Shown: positions 1 through 8,814 of the stretch, piece after piece | How positions within the stretch are numbered: position 1 is the stretch's first letter | Layout of the letters: every line of letters starts with the position of its first letter | Assembly: GCA_017303855.1 (NCBI GenBank) | Contig: JAFLBL010000003.1 | Location: forward strand, 289,618-353,617 | From: Chitinophagales bacterium | Lineage (GTDB): Bacteria; Bacteroidota; Bacteroidia; Chitinophagales; Chitinophagaceae | Length of the DNA: 64,000 bases | Direction: 5' to 3' | Translations under genes and position numbers: made by a program | Notes under the pieces: generated by a model | Seen by the model: only the letters and a program-made list of their open reading frames with translations | The model's database searches: none | Told to the model about the DNA's origin: nothing

Positions 1-579
1 TGGTTTTGCCAGTAAAGCCTTACCAAACAATATTCTTGCATCGTTACTGCGGCCCATATTCAGATAGGTCCAGGCCAGCATATGATTCCCGTCATAGTCA
101 AACGGATAAAGGTTCACCAGTTTTTCAAAATACCGGGCCGCTGTTTCATATTTTTTCCGGTTATACCAGATTACCCCCGCCCAGTAATTGGCCTTGGTCT
201 GCTGCGGGTCAATCTTCAAAATATCTTCATATACCAGCAGGGTTTTATCCGTAAGCTGCAGCGCGGCAAGCGGCTGAATAAGCCCGAACTTTGCCTCCAG
301 CGCATACGGACGCAAGGCTACCGCTTTCTGATAATACACCTGAGAAGTCGCATACTCCTTATTGAGATAAGTCAGCCAGCCCAGGCGCAGATTTATTTCA
401 TAACTTTTTTCCTCATACACAGCTTTTATCGTATTTACAGCTGCCGCGTATTGTTTATTGGCTTCCTGCGTATAACTTTCACTAAACGCGGCCTGCCATT
501 TACTTTCCTGCTGGGCTGTGGCCAACAATACGGTACACAGTAATATACCGGCTAATAATCCCTTTTTTAAAGTTTCCAT
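1..579 (-). CDS. Secreted TPR protein, 3' part missing (partial)
   Basis: The reading frame starts with ATG at 579 and runs off the left edge of the window, leaving 193 codons. It opens with a clear signal peptide (METLKKGLLAGILLCTVLLATAQ), followed by tetratricopeptide-like helices with spaced Tyr, Ala and Gly residues typical of TPR units. A perfect AGGAGG ribosome binding site lies just upstream, and the start overlaps the end of the preceding gene by 13 bp, so the two are probably translationally coupled. It is the last visible gene of the 6604-1 operon. TPR proteins in such places often scaffold envelope assemblies, but the specific role here is unknown. The missing C-terminus prevents a firmer call. 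Confidence 0.8.
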   Translation of the reverse strand, partial: METLKKGLLAGILLCTVLLATAQQESKWQAAFSESYTQEANKQYAAAVNTIKAVYEEKSYEINLRLGWLTYLNKEYATSQVYYQKAVALRPYALEAKFGLIQPLAALQLTDKTLLVYEDILKIDPQQTKANYWAGVIWYNRKKYETAARYFEKLVNLYPFDYDGNHMLAWTYLNMGRSNDARILFGKALLAKP

Positions 580-1736
580 ATAATTCCTCCTGTTATTGAA
601 TGTTGTGTATAGGTATTCGTTGTTGCATACAGTTCCCGTTTTTCATAGGTATACCCCGCTTGCAACAAAATATGTTTCAGATTGAAGTAAGCTGTTGCCC
701 CCGCCTTTGAAAGATTCGGGTCTATGGCATGATAAACATACAAGGCGCCGTTTTCCACGAGGTTATGAAAACGGCCGGCCGTAATATGTCCTTCCACCCA
801 TATTGCCGGACTCAACTGCAGTCCCAGCACCTGTTTAATGTTGATGGATGTAGATTGTTGCTGACGCAGCATGGCCGTTGAAAAACTATAGAGTTTCATA
901 TTTCCCAACGGGTAAACCCCCAGCTGCAGATTATATTGCTGCATCGCCGTATCGGTTAGTTTCCCCAGCACCACATCTGCCTGCACATCAAAGTAGTTGT
1001 TATAATATTTTACGCCGGCCAGCAGCAGGTTGTTATTATACCTGAAGTTGTTAAACGGTGTATACAGATAATGCCAGGCGGCTTTTGCCTGCCAGTGACG
1101 GTTCAGGTTGATGTGGATCCGGTTATAATACTCTGCCTGGTTTATTGAAATATGATCATTATTATTTACAGTCGTCAGCAGGGGTTCGCTGATTGTCTGC
1201 CGGTAGAATGCCACCGACTGATCCATATATACTTCTCCTACTCGTGCACCCAGCAATAACCTGGAATATGTAGCATTACCCCGCTCAGTCAGCTTCGTTT
1301 GTTTACGGCTGAACTCTGCTCCGACCGCATATATACTGCTGCTTTTCTTCTGCAGTAATGGAATATCGGCCGCCCCCATGTACTTAATTTCCGCCCTGGC
1401 CATTTCCGGCTGATTCAGGTTTACCCGGCTCCAGTATAAATAGGTATGTGCCGTCTGGTTATATTTGTCTTCCTTCAATACTTTTTCATATTGACTGATA
1501 GCCTCACTATAACGGCCGAGCATAAACGCCGCATAACCCATCCGCTGGCGGAGTAAAAGAAAATCCTGGCCGGCGGCTATTGCCTGCTTCCCGTATTGCA
1601 GCAATGGTTTCCACGCTGCTTTTTCGTACAATGCATACGACACACTGTCTGTTTGTGCATAGCTGAATGCTTCCTGTGCACGCAGGCCGGTTTGTATACA
1701 GAGTACCCATACCAGTATTATTAATAAAGCACGCAT
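567..1736 (-). CDS. TPR plus C-terminal outer-membrane beta-barrel-like protein (YaiO-like)
   Basis: The 389-aa product has a signal peptide (residues 1-20, ending LRAQ) and then two or three TPR-like helical units (about residues 30-120, e.g. GRYSEAISQYEKVL). A long C-terminal half of alternating hydrophobic and aromatic strands ends in IIWKL, as expected for an outer-membrane barrel. The arrangement resembles YaiO-family barrel proteins of Bacteroidota, which carry TPRs in front of the barrel; that assignment is by pattern only. The start overlaps the end of the upstream transporter-peptidase gene by 16 bp. It probably provides an outer-membrane pore or anchor for the operon's product. Function unproven. 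Confidence 0.65.
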   Translation of the reverse strand: MRALLIILVWVLCIQTGLRAQEAFSYAQTDSVSYALYEKAAWKPLLQYGKQAIAAGQDFLLLRQRMGYAAFMLGRYSEAISQYEKVLKEDKYNQTAHTYLYWSRVNLNQPEMARAEIKYMGAADIPLLQKKSSSIYAVGAEFSRKQTKLTERGNATYSRLLLGARVGEVYMDQSVAFYRQTISEPLLTTVNNNDHISINQAEYYNRIHINLNRHWQAKAAWHYLYTPFNNFRYNNNLLLAGVKYYNNYFDVQADVVLGKLTDTAMQQYNLQLGVYPLGNMKLYSFSTAMLRQQQSTSINIKQVLGLQLSPAIWVEGHITAGRFHNLVENGALYVYHAIDPNLSKAGATAYFNLKHILLQAGYTYEKRELYATTNTYTQHSITGGIIWKL

Positions 1737-3913
1737 GTTACTGTTGTTTTCTGATGATTAAAATTCAAAGTAAAACCCGATATAGCCCCTCCTTTTATAG
1801 TAACAGCACCTTTCAGCAGGTTGGTTTCCTTTTTTCCTGTACGGCGGATTCCAAAACAATCCAGTGTTATTTCACCTCCACTCAGTCCGTCATGGACTTT
1901 CAGCTGACTGCTGTACGTCCATCGTGTAAATAAATAAAAAGGTGCCGCCAGATCCTGTATCCAGCGGGTAAACCAGTTGCCGAACAATCCCTGCGGATAA
2001 TGATCATAAACCGGAATCCCCGTTTCCGGGCTCATCAGTATTTTATAGGCTGTGATATATAACAGGTAAAGCAAGCCATTCCGGTTGCCGTAGAAATTTG
2101 TAAAGTAAAACAGGCTGCCGTCATTGATAAAATAAGCATAGGACGCTGTTTCCGCACAATAGAAATAGGTTTCATTATACGCACTGACCATGACTTCCCA
2201 GTCTTCCGTCCTGCCTTCTTCTGCTGTGGCCCTGATCCGCAACCCGGGTTTAAAATCAAATGCCTGCAACAGTGGCTGGCTTACCTGGATATTGCTGACC
2301 AGTGCATCTTCCGGAGGTATAGCGAATGAAGCGGGTATCTTCTGTTCATCCTCCTTGTGCAGCAGGTAACCGGAAAACGGATAAGCTATTGTTCTGGATC
2401 CGATATAAGGTGTTGACTGTACCTGGAAATGCAGATGTGGTTCGGGCGATCTTCCGGAATTGCCACAGGCAGCGAGTTGCATTCCCTTTTTTACAAACTC
2501 TCCTTTTGTTACCTTACTGCTTCCCTTCTTTAAATGAGAAAGTTTGGTATACAGGCCCTCCGCATGCTTCAATACAATTGTATTACCCCAATTCTGCCGG
2601 GTATTGTTTCCTCCCACCGGATTGTCCTCCACATAACTGATCACTTCTTCCACTACGGCATCTGCCGGACATAGCACCGGTTTATTAAAGCAATAGAAAT
2701 CTTCCGGAGCCGTTCCGTTGCCCTGCCAGGTTTTTCCTTCTTTATCCTTTATTACAAAATCAAGCGCGTTTGACCAATCGCCTTTGTGCGTATGTTTTCC
2801 TTCGTAGCCCTGGCTTACTGTCCATGCCCCGTTAAACGGCAGCTGTAATGGCAGATAAAACCGGTGATAGAGCCTGTCCCTGCTGTTGAGGTACCGGTAA
2901 AGATTTTCTTCCGGACTGTAATACTGTATGGGAGTAAGTACCATTTTACCTGTTGCCTGCCGCAACTGGAGTACAAAAATGAAAAGGATCACCGTAATAC
3001 AGAATGGCAGGGAGAATACTGGCAACCCCCATGTATACGTGATTTTCCACAAGGCAATAACCAGGATGTATGAAACAGGTACGGTAATCAGCGACCAGAG
3101 ATAAGAACGCAGGGAAGGAATAATATAAAATCCGCCCAGAGCCAAGGACACCAGCATGAAGTTGGTTCCCAGGTTATAATAATTGATACTGCCCGCATAG
3201 CCGTCCATCAGTTGTATGAACAGGATGGCAATGGCATAGCCGGCTATCATCAGGGACAAAGCGATACGGGAAAAGAAAAACAAGCCGATTGTCAATACAA
3301 TGCCTGCCGCAATATTGCTTTGAAATATTATCGCGCTGAGCGAACGAAAGAACCCGGCAACCGCCGCCGGCAGCGGGAGGTTCTCCATCCATTGTACCAG
3401 CCGGATCAGGTCATTGCCCCCGGTGGCATACATTTCATTGAGCCAGTAAATATTCCGTTGTGTAAGTCCGATGGCGGCAAATTCACGGGAAGAGAGAATC
3501 ACCACCCATAATGTAAGAATAAACGCCAGCGATAACGCGGGCAGATTACTCTTACCCAGCCTGGCAATCAACGCCGCTGAAAGCAGTACGGATAATACGG
3601 ATGCAATGAATAACAGGATCCAGAATCCCTGGCTGAATTCATAAAATGTTCCCATACCAAGTCCCATCAGCAATCCGCTGTAGGTATACAAACCGCTTTT
3701 TACCTGTTCGCGGCTGAAGCCAATAAACCAGGCGGTGGCGGCGGCAATAAACGTGGCGGCAAAACCCGCAGCCCCGGTATACGGATTGAAAAATGTTACC
3801 AGCAGGATCAGTACAGCCAGCGTTTTGCGGTTGCTGAAGAAAAGCATGGCATAACTGTTCAGCACTGTATGGGCGATAAACTGCAGAAAAATATGGGTAT
3901 TCTCTTTTTTCAA
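1721..3913 (-). CDS. Urea-transporter-like membrane domain fused to an M23 metallopeptidase
   Basis: The 730-aa protein has two parts. Residues about 15-320 are very hydrophobic (about ten membrane segments) and carry urea-transporter family features: SGLYTYSGLLMGLGMGTF near 73-90 and YNLGTNFMLVSLALGGFY near 246-263, which are related halves. Residues about 345-500 form an M23 (lysostaphin/LytM) peptidase domain with zinc ligands H376, D385 and H495 (HLH motif at 493-495) and the active-site H460 (KLSHL). A beta-rich tail follows to 730. The family knowledge is that UT channels pass urea or small amides and M23 enzymes cut peptidoglycan cross-links. Joining them suggests release of a peptide and uptake of a small product, but that is inference. 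The gene lies 10 nt after the decarboxylase. Confidence 0.85.
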   Translation of the reverse strand: MKKENTHIFLQFIAHTVLNSYAMLFFSNRKTLAVLILLVTFFNPYTGAAGFAATFIAAATAWFIGFSREQVKSGLYTYSGLLMGLGMGTFYEFSQGFWILLFIASVLSVLLSAALIARLGKSNLPALSLAFILTLWVVILSSREFAAIGLTQRNIYWLNEMYATGGNDLIRLVQWMENLPLPAAVAGFFRSLSAIIFQSNIAAGIVLTIGLFFFSRIALSLMIAGYAIAILFIQLMDGYAGSINYYNLGTNFMLVSLALGGFYIIPSLRSYLWSLITVPVSYILVIALWKITYTWGLPVFSLPFCITVILFIFVLQLRQATGKMVLTPIQYYSPEENLYRYLNSRDRLYHRFYLPLQLPFNGAWTVSQGYEGKHTHKGDWSNALDFVIKDKEGKTWQGNGTAPEDFYCFNKPVLCPADAVVEEVISYVEDNPVGGNNTRQNWGNTIVLKHAEGLYTKLSHLKKGSSKVTKGEFVKKGMQLAACGNSGRSPEPHLHFQVQSTPYIGSRTIAYPFSGYLLHKEDEQKIPASFAIPPEDALVSNIQVSQPLLQAFDFKPGLRIRATAEEGRTEDWEVMVSAYNETYFYCAETASYAYFINDGSLFYFTNFYGNRNGLLYLLYITAYKILMSPETGIPVYDHYPQGLFGNWFTRWIQDLAAPFYLFTRWTYSSQLKVHDGLSGGEITLDCFGIRRTGKKETNLLKGAVTIKGGAISGFTLNFNHQKTTVTCVLY

Positions 3914-3923
3914 AGCGGGTACG

Positions 3924-5294
3924 TTATATATTTATAGTCTGCAGATGAGCGGGTACGCGTTCCTGTTGTTCAATGTACTCCAGTGTTTCCGCTTCGCGTA
4001 CCAGGTGAGCCTTCCCCTCTTCATCAATCAGTACCACATTGGGCCGCATATGAATAAACTGCATCCATTGTGTCATATTATACGCACCAACTTTATGTAC
4101 CACTACCCGGTCACCCCTGTTCAGCAGCGGGAGGTTGGCACTTTGCCGCACCACATCAATATTCATACAGAGGGGGCCATACATCACCTGGTCTTCGGTA
4201 TGATGGGTGAAATCCTGGGCCGGGCTGATCGCGTGATCATACCAGAAGGAAGTAAATAAAACATTGACCCCGGCATCCAGTATGGTAGCCCGGCGACCAT
4301 CACTCAGCCGTTTATTGGCAATTACCGTTGATAATAAATAACCGGCATCATCCACCATTACCCGGCCACTTTCCAGGATAAGTAAGGGCATCTCCCCTGC
4401 TCCATAACCCAGCTCCTGTAATTGTGCTCTGATTGCTTCGGCAAACTCATCCACCGAAGGAACCGTATCAGTGCCCGGCAGAAATGAACCCCGCAATGTG
4501 TTGGTGGAAGGAAAACCACCCCCGATGTCGAGGTACTGCAGCGGGTTATTCAATTCCGTTTTACATTTCCAGGCAAGATCACCCAGTTTTTTCACCGCAA
4601 TCCGGTAGGCCTCTGTTGACAACATATAAGTACCGATATGACAATGGAGGCCTGTAAGTTCCATTTTTCCGGAAGCCACAATTTTCTTCAATGCGTCGAA
4701 TGCCTGTCCGTTTTCATAATTGAATCCAAAGCGGTCCCATACCGGGTATACGCCGGTATCCATATTGACACGGATAGCGACCCTTGGCTTTTTACTCAGC
4801 TCACCGGCAATGGACAGCAGCTGGTACATTTCATCAAAATGATCTATATGGATCAGCGAATTGTTTTCCGCGGCAAGCTTCAGTTCTTCGTTTGTTTTTT
4901 CGGGGCCATTAAAAATGATCTTGTGACCGGGCACCCCGTTCCCCAATGCTTTCCGGTATTCAAAGCCGCTCACTACTTCCGCCCAGCTTCCTTCCTGGTG
5001 AAAGACGCGGCAAACGGCATTCAGGTAATTGGTTTTATAACTCCAGGCAAACTGGATATGGGGGTAGCGGGTACTGAAGGCGCGGTAAGCATCCTGGTAA
5101 TTCCTGCGCAGGGTTCGTTCACTCAATACAAACAAAGGTGATCCATATTCCTCCATCAGGGTGTGGACGGAAACGCCGTCAATTTGTTTTACGGGTTCGT
5201 ATTCCGTTCTGGTTCCAAACTTATTCATCAGTCCGCCGTTCATTTTCTGTATGACCGGACTTTCGTATTTTTTTTTCATAGTAACTGCATTCAT
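3924..5294 (-). CDS. PLP-dependent decarboxylase, diaminopimelate/ornithine decarboxylase fold III
   Basis: The 456-aa enzyme has the alanine-racemase-like fold with the PLP lysine at K87 (SYKTN), HCHIG at 217-221, the phosphate-binding DIGGGFP at 256-262, LESGR at 307-311 and the active-site GPLCMNID at 373-380, whose Cys376 and Asp380 match the second-subunit catalytic residues of diaminopimelate decarboxylase. It is probably not the housekeeping LysA: the N-terminal extension (about 45 residues) and the operon differ. It probably decarboxylates an amino-acid or a carboxylate-tagged intermediate produced with the ATP-grasp partner encoded 2 nt upstream. Substrate unknown. Confidence 0.8.
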   Translation of the reverse strand: MNAVTMKKKYESPVIQKMNGGLMNKFGTRTEYEPVKQIDGVSVHTLMEEYGSPLFVLSERTLRRNYQDAYRAFSTRYPHIQFAWSYKTNYLNAVCRVFHQEGSWAEVVSGFEYRKALGNGVPGHKIIFNGPEKTNEELKLAAENNSLIHIDHFDEMYQLLSIAGELSKKPRVAIRVNMDTGVYPVWDRFGFNYENGQAFDALKKIVASGKMELTGLHCHIGTYMLSTEAYRIAVKKLGDLAWKCKTELNNPLQYLDIGGGFPSTNTLRGSFLPGTDTVPSVDEFAEAIRAQLQELGYGAGEMPLLILESGRVMVDDAGYLLSTVIANKRLSDGRRATILDAGVNVLFTSFWYDHAISPAQDFTHHTEDQVMYGPLCMNIDVVRQSANLPLLNRGDRVVVHKVGAYNMTQWMQFIHMRPNVVLIDEEGKAHLVREAETLEYIEQQERVPAHLQTINI

Positions 5295-5296
5295 AG

Positions 5297-6349
5297 TTAT
5301 AATTCTCCTTTGCCGCTGATCTGGTGAAACTCATTGATATCGGTAATATGATCCCAGGCATAACGGACAAATATTTTACCGGCCTCGTAGTCATCGTAAA
5401 CAGGCTGATCTTCCCCCAATGCCATCCTGGCCAGTGCGGCAGGCTGATTTTGTCCGGCAGCGGCCGTGAGATAAATCCAGGCCGGAAAGCGGGGATTAAT
5501 TTCCATGATATACAATTCATTTTTCTCAGTCCGCATAATTTCCAGTTCGCATCCTCCTTTCCATTGTGTCGCGGCTATAAAATCCCTGGCCAGCTGAATC
5601 AGCGTGTCGTCTTGCAGTGTAATCCCCGACCAGGCTTTCCCTTTATCGGTGATATATAATTTCCGCATGGGAATGGCACTGATCATTTTCCCGTTGCCAT
5701 CACCCAATACTGCAATATTGATTTCCGTACCGGTAATGAATTCCTGTACAATAATGGGCAAACCCCATTTAGCGGATATTTTATAAAAAGCTTTCTGAGC
5801 CTGTTCCAATGTATACGTCACTACCGCATCGTAAAACTTTCCCTTCACCACAAGCGGATAGCCAAATGATTCTTCACAGGACTGCAGCTCCGCCACACTG
5901 TGAATACTCTTATCCCGTGGTACGAGCAGCTGATGTTGCTGGCCAAACTGAAACAGGTTTATTTTATCCCTTGCCGCAAACTGTGCGGCGGTTGGCAGAA
6001 AGCTGGCAATACCCATTGCCTTGAGCGTAGGGGCCAGCCGGATGAACTGGGGTAATTCCGCATCAAAATTGGGAATGATTAATTGGAGGTTTTCCTGCCC
6101 GTGAATATATTGTAAGCGGTTGAGCAATGCCGTTGTTCCGGCAGCCGGATAAGGAATCTGGTAGGTTTTGTCTACCACTTCATGCATATAAATACCGGGC
6201 TCCAGGATTTCATAGGAAAGTCCGATGATCCGTACCGGGCGGTTTAGTCCCTCTCTCAGTCCGCGGATAACAGCAATCCCCGGTCCCGGACTATCAATAG
6301 CATTCAGGCCTGTCACCGCAATGGTGAGCAGTTTGTCGGGCGTATTCAT
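5297..6349 (-). CDS. ATP-grasp carboxylate-amine ligase
   Basis: The 350-aa protein has an N-terminal Rossmann-like pre-ATP-grasp domain (AVTGLNAIDSPGPGIAVIRGL, residues about 10-30) and a central ATP-grasp domain with YPLVVKGKFYDAV (nucleotide-binding lysine), IVQEFITGTEINIAVLG, and the metal-binding ELEIM...YIMEINPRFPAW segment. Family members join a carboxylate to an amine or thiol using ATP. Here it sits between a PqqD-like gene (12 nt upstream) and a PLP decarboxylase (2 nt downstream), so the pair may ligate an amino acid and then decarboxylate it. The substrate cannot be read from sequence. Confidence 0.82.
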   Translation of the reverse strand: MNTPDKLLTIAVTGLNAIDSPGPGIAVIRGLREGLNRPVRIIGLSYEILEPGIYMHEVVDKTYQIPYPAAGTTALLNRLQYIHGQENLQLIIPNFDAELPQFIRLAPTLKAMGIASFLPTAAQFAARDKINLFQFGQQHQLLVPRDKSIHSVAELQSCEESFGYPLVVKGKFYDAVVTYTLEQAQKAFYKISAKWGLPIIVQEFITGTEINIAVLGDGNGKMISAIPMRKLYITDKGKAWSGITLQDDTLIQLARDFIAATQWKGGCELEIMRTEKNELYIMEINPRFPAWIYLTAAAGQNQPAALARMALGEDQPVYDDYEAGKIFVRYAWDHITDINEFHQISGKGEL

Positions 6350-6361
6350 AATTGTAGTACT

Positions 6362-6604
6362 TCAGCTTTCCAGAAGATTCGCTTCTTTCAGCTGGTTAAA
6401 AAAATCATCCCAGTCCCTGTCGAGACGAAGGGGTTCCACTTCATATGTTGCGAGTAATGACTCTTTTATCTGAGCGACCGTATTACCTTGTTTGAGTAAG
6501 TGCAGGATTTCCGCAGCAATAGGATTCGCAGAAAAAGAATCCCCGGTAGCCGGATTGAATATAAAACCAGCTTCACTGGTAGCAATGTTTTTTCGCAGGT
6601 ACAT
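6362..6604 (-). CDS. PqqD-like small protein (peptide-recognition fold)
   Basis: The 80-aa protein matches the PqqD/RRE pattern: an N-terminal beta hairpin (FIFNPATGDSFSANPIAAEIL), then helices with the spacing of PqqD (IKESLLATYEV, WDDFFNQLKEANLLE). In PqqD and RiPP pathways this fold grips a precursor peptide for a partner enzyme. It is probably the first gene of the operon that continues with the ATP-grasp ligase. No precursor peptide gene and no radical-SAM enzyme is visible beside it, so the bound partner may be a protein-borne carrier or one encoded elsewhere. Confidence 0.72.
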   Translation of the reverse strand: MYLRKNIATSEAGFIFNPATGDSFSANPIAAEILHLLKQGNTVAQIKESLLATYEVEPLRLDRDWDDFFNQLKEANLLES

Positions 6605-6637
6605 ACAGGCAGTTATTAAATATATAGATGAATGTTC

Positions 6638-7144
6638 TTACCATCCCCTCAGCCGCACCCAGATATAATCATCCATCAGCAGATCATTCTTGAAAACTGA
6701 TTTGCGTCTGACGCCTTCCAGGTAATACCCGTTTTTTTCCAGTACGCGCATGGATGCTTTATTGGTATCAAAAACTTCAGCATATAAACGCACCAGGTCA
6801 AATTGGGAAAATGCATACTCCGTAATCTGACGGGCTGCTTCTGTGGCTACTCCTTTTCCCCAAAAAGGTTCTCCCAGCCAATAACCCACTTCCGCTGATT
6901 TGATATAGACATCGCCGTTAAGAATTAAGCCAATTCCTCCGACAGCAGTTCCATCCACATCAATGGCGAAGTTGATGGCCGGCAACGTGGTATCCACCAC
7001 TTTTTCAAGCCAGGCCCGGCCACTTTCGATTGTATAAGGATGCGGAAAATAATTGCGCAGGTTATTCCATACGTTTATGTTATTCGCATACAACACCAGG
7101 TTGTCAAGATCTTCCTGTTTCCAGGGCCGTATAGTTGTAACCAT
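6638..7144 (-). CDS. GNAT-family N-acetyltransferase (RimJ/RimL type)
   Basis: The 168-aa product has a complete GNAT fold: TIRPWKQEDLDNL at the N-terminus, the acetyl-CoA pyrophosphate-binding segment YWLGEPFWGKGVATEAARQI (about residues 88-107), and LYAEVFDTNKASMRVLEKNGYYLEG, typical of the RimJ/RimL subgroup that acetylates ribosomal protein or small-molecule amines. It ends 33 nt upstream of the PqqD-like gene, so it may share that transcript, although it may also be an unrelated housekeeping gene. The substrate is not predictable. Confidence 0.88.
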   Translation of the reverse strand: MVTTIRPWKQEDLDNLVLYANNINVWNNLRNYFPHPYTIESGRAWLEKVVDTTLPAINFAIDVDGTAVGGIGLILNGDVYIKSAEVGYWLGEPFWGKGVATEAARQITEYAFSQFDLVRLYAEVFDTNKASMRVLEKNGYYLEGVRRKSVFKNDLLMDDYIWVRLRGW

Positions 7145-7225
7145 CGCTTTTCCTGATTTACGTATATCAGACTACATTTTCTTTCAACCGTTTAAACCTT
7201 TGTTTATTTTCCGCATCCGTGTTGG

Positions 7226-7501
7226 TCAGCCTCTCCGGCGGCATGGACCGGCTCCATTGTTGCCTCTTCTGCAATTACCATTTCCCGGACCAAAGCCCGC
7301 TCTGCGTCCATAGCCCTGGCCACGGCCGGATACCGCTGTCCTGTTTTCATAGTTATCACAAACCTTGTTTTTGTTGGCATCCACATAGGCACTGTTTGCT
7401 TTGCGTGTGCCAGGCCCGTTACCCGCATTTGTGGTTTTCTGGGCCATCAGTCCTGTACCCAATCCTGCAATGAAGAGGAGGGTGATCAGCATTTTTTTCA
7501 T
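7226..7501 (-). CDS. Small secreted glycine/arginine-rich protein
   Basis: The 91-aa product has a signal peptide (MKKMLITLLFIAGLGTGLMAQ), a short segment reading YVDANKNKVCDNYENR that resembles an EF-hand-like calcium loop of Bacteroidota secreted proteins, and a C-terminus rich in Gly, Arg and Asn with two Cys (GNGNCRRGNNGAGPCRRRG). It is the last gene of an apparent ECF-sigma operon (9704 to 7226). The tail resembles that of the DUF2202 protein encoded next to it. A metal-binding or matrix role is possible, but I do not recognise the family. Confidence 0.6.
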   Translation of the reverse strand: MKKMLITLLFIAGLGTGLMAQKTTNAGNGPGTRKANSAYVDANKNKVCDNYENRTAVSGRGQGYGRRAGFGPGNGNCRRGNNGAGPCRRRG

Positions 7502-7538
7502 GGCTATACTGTTTATTGGTTAATAAAAAAAATCTGTG

Positions 7539-8252
7539 TTATTGGCATTTCTGACCGGCTTCTTTATCACAGCACTTTCCTTTGCCGGGTCCGTTACCAT
7601 TACCTTTTCCCTTTCCTTGTCCTTGTCCGTTGCCTGGTCCTTGTCCGGGTTCATTTCCGCAACCGGCATCCTGATTTTCCCCGCTGATGATCGTATCAAA
7701 CATTTCTTTCTTTATAAATTCAGGCTGGTATTCCACTCCCTGTGATTTTAAACGGCGTACAAAAGCACGGAGATGATTTTCAGAACCCATCCGCAGAAAT
7801 TTATAGGCCGTAAGAATATCCTCCTTCTTTGTCTGTGCCATACGCTCATCCAGATCGGCAATATCCAGTTCTTCAATTTTTGCGCCGGCCTTTAACGCGT
7901 CAACCAACGATTGACTGCCGGAAGCAATCAGCTCTGTATAAATTTTTGCCAGTACCGGATTAAGAAAACTTCCTGCTTTATCATTGGTAACTGCCTGCTC
8001 ATTTTTTATGGCATAGGTCACAGACAGTGTATTCATCCGGCTCATGTGCATCCGTTCACTCTGCCGGATATTGCCAAAGGGATTCACCTCCCATTTTGCA
8101 TACATGGAATCATATACATCCCTCGCCAGTTTTTCTTCTTCCTGCATATACAACAATCCGTTTTTTTCCGCCGGGCTAAGTGTGGTTACCGATTGACTTT
8201 GTACAGTCAGTAAGGCGGGTAAGGCGGCAAATAATAACAGTGCTTTTTTCAT
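7539..8252 (-). CDS. DUF2202 ferritin-like secreted protein with Gly/Lys-rich Cys tail
   Basis: I place the start at ATG 8252 because it begins a signal peptide (MKKALLLFAALPALLTVQSQ); the longer frame begins at 8279, directly after the preceding stop codon. The mature protein has DUF2202 features: LLYMQEEEKLARDVYDSMY, ERMHMSRMNTL and GSENHLRAFVRRL, which carry Glu and His residues of a four-helix ferritin-like bundle. The C-terminal 40 residues are a (GN/GK/GQ) repeat ending in CCDKEAGQKCQ. DUF2202 proteins are of unknown function; the helical Glu/His pattern suggests metal binding. The gene follows the Spy-like protein gene in the same operon. Confidence 0.82.
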   Translation of the reverse strand: MKKALLLFAALPALLTVQSQSVTTLSPAEKNGLLYMQEEEKLARDVYDSMYAKWEVNPFGNIRQSERMHMSRMNTLSVTYAIKNEQAVTNDKAGSFLNPVLAKIYTELIASGSQSLVDALKAGAKIEELDIADLDERMAQTKKEDILTAYKFLRMGSENHLRAFVRRLKSQGVEYQPEFIKKEMFDTIISGENQDAGCGNEPGQGPGNGQGQGKGKGNGNGPGKGKCCDKEAGQKCQ

Positions 8253-8279
8253 TATACGTTGTTTTGATGAGTAGTTCAT

Positions 8280-8813
8280 TTATTCCTGTTGATTTCGTTT
8301 CCATCCGGGACCTTGCTGATGAATGCCTGGTGCTGCCAGTCCTTCCTTTTTAAATAATGGCCTGAAGGCTATTGCCAGTTTTTCCTGCTGCTCTTCAGTA
8401 CTCATTGATTTCATACGGATATAAAAACGGTAGGTTTCATATTTCAATCGGCCATGTAATTCACCAATAGAAAGAGATAGCGCATTCAATACGGTTGTAT
8501 CCGGTGATGGCTGTTCCAGATGTGTATACATTTCCTCTTTCAATGAATCTATCTGCCAGGTAAGCGCCATAGCTGTCGGCCGGAAAGCCTGGTTCACTTC
8601 CCTGAACTCGTCCATCTGATCGGTAGTATAACCAAGTACCTGTCTGCAAAAACGACCATTCAGTACCTGTCCTCCGGCAGCCGTAGTTATCCGGAGTTCT
8701 TTGGCGGCCTGTCTTTCCTGGTACTGATGATATATAATTGTACCGATCGTTACCGCATTCAGTACGAGGAGTAAAACCACCAGCCAGGATAATATCTGCG
8801 TTTTGCGTAGCAT
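8280..8813 (-). CDS. Membrane-anchored Spy/CpxP-like periplasmic protein
   Basis: I choose ATG 8813 (MLRKTQILSW) over the longer frame to 8870 because a perfect AGGAGG lies just upstream of it, inside the end of the preceding gene. The product has one N-terminal membrane anchor (WLVVLLLVLNAVTIGTIIYH) followed by a helical periplasmic domain with LGYTTDQMDEFREVNQAF, heptad-like helices and a FYIRMKSMSTEEQQEKLAIAFRPLF segment. This matches the Spy/CpxP/CnrX metal-stress chaperone pattern. It is encoded with the sigma factor and the small membrane protein, so it may sense or buffer envelope or metal stress. Confidence 0.72.
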   Translation of the reverse strand: MLRKTQILSWLVVLLLVLNAVTIGTIIYHQYQERQAAKELRITTAAGGQVLNGRFCRQVLGYTTDQMDEFREVNQAFRPTAMALTWQIDSLKEEMYTHLEQPSPDTTVLNALSLSIGELHGRLKYETYRFYIRMKSMSTEEQQEKLAIAFRPLFKKEGLAAPGIHQQGPGWKRNQQE

Positions 8814-8814
8814 A

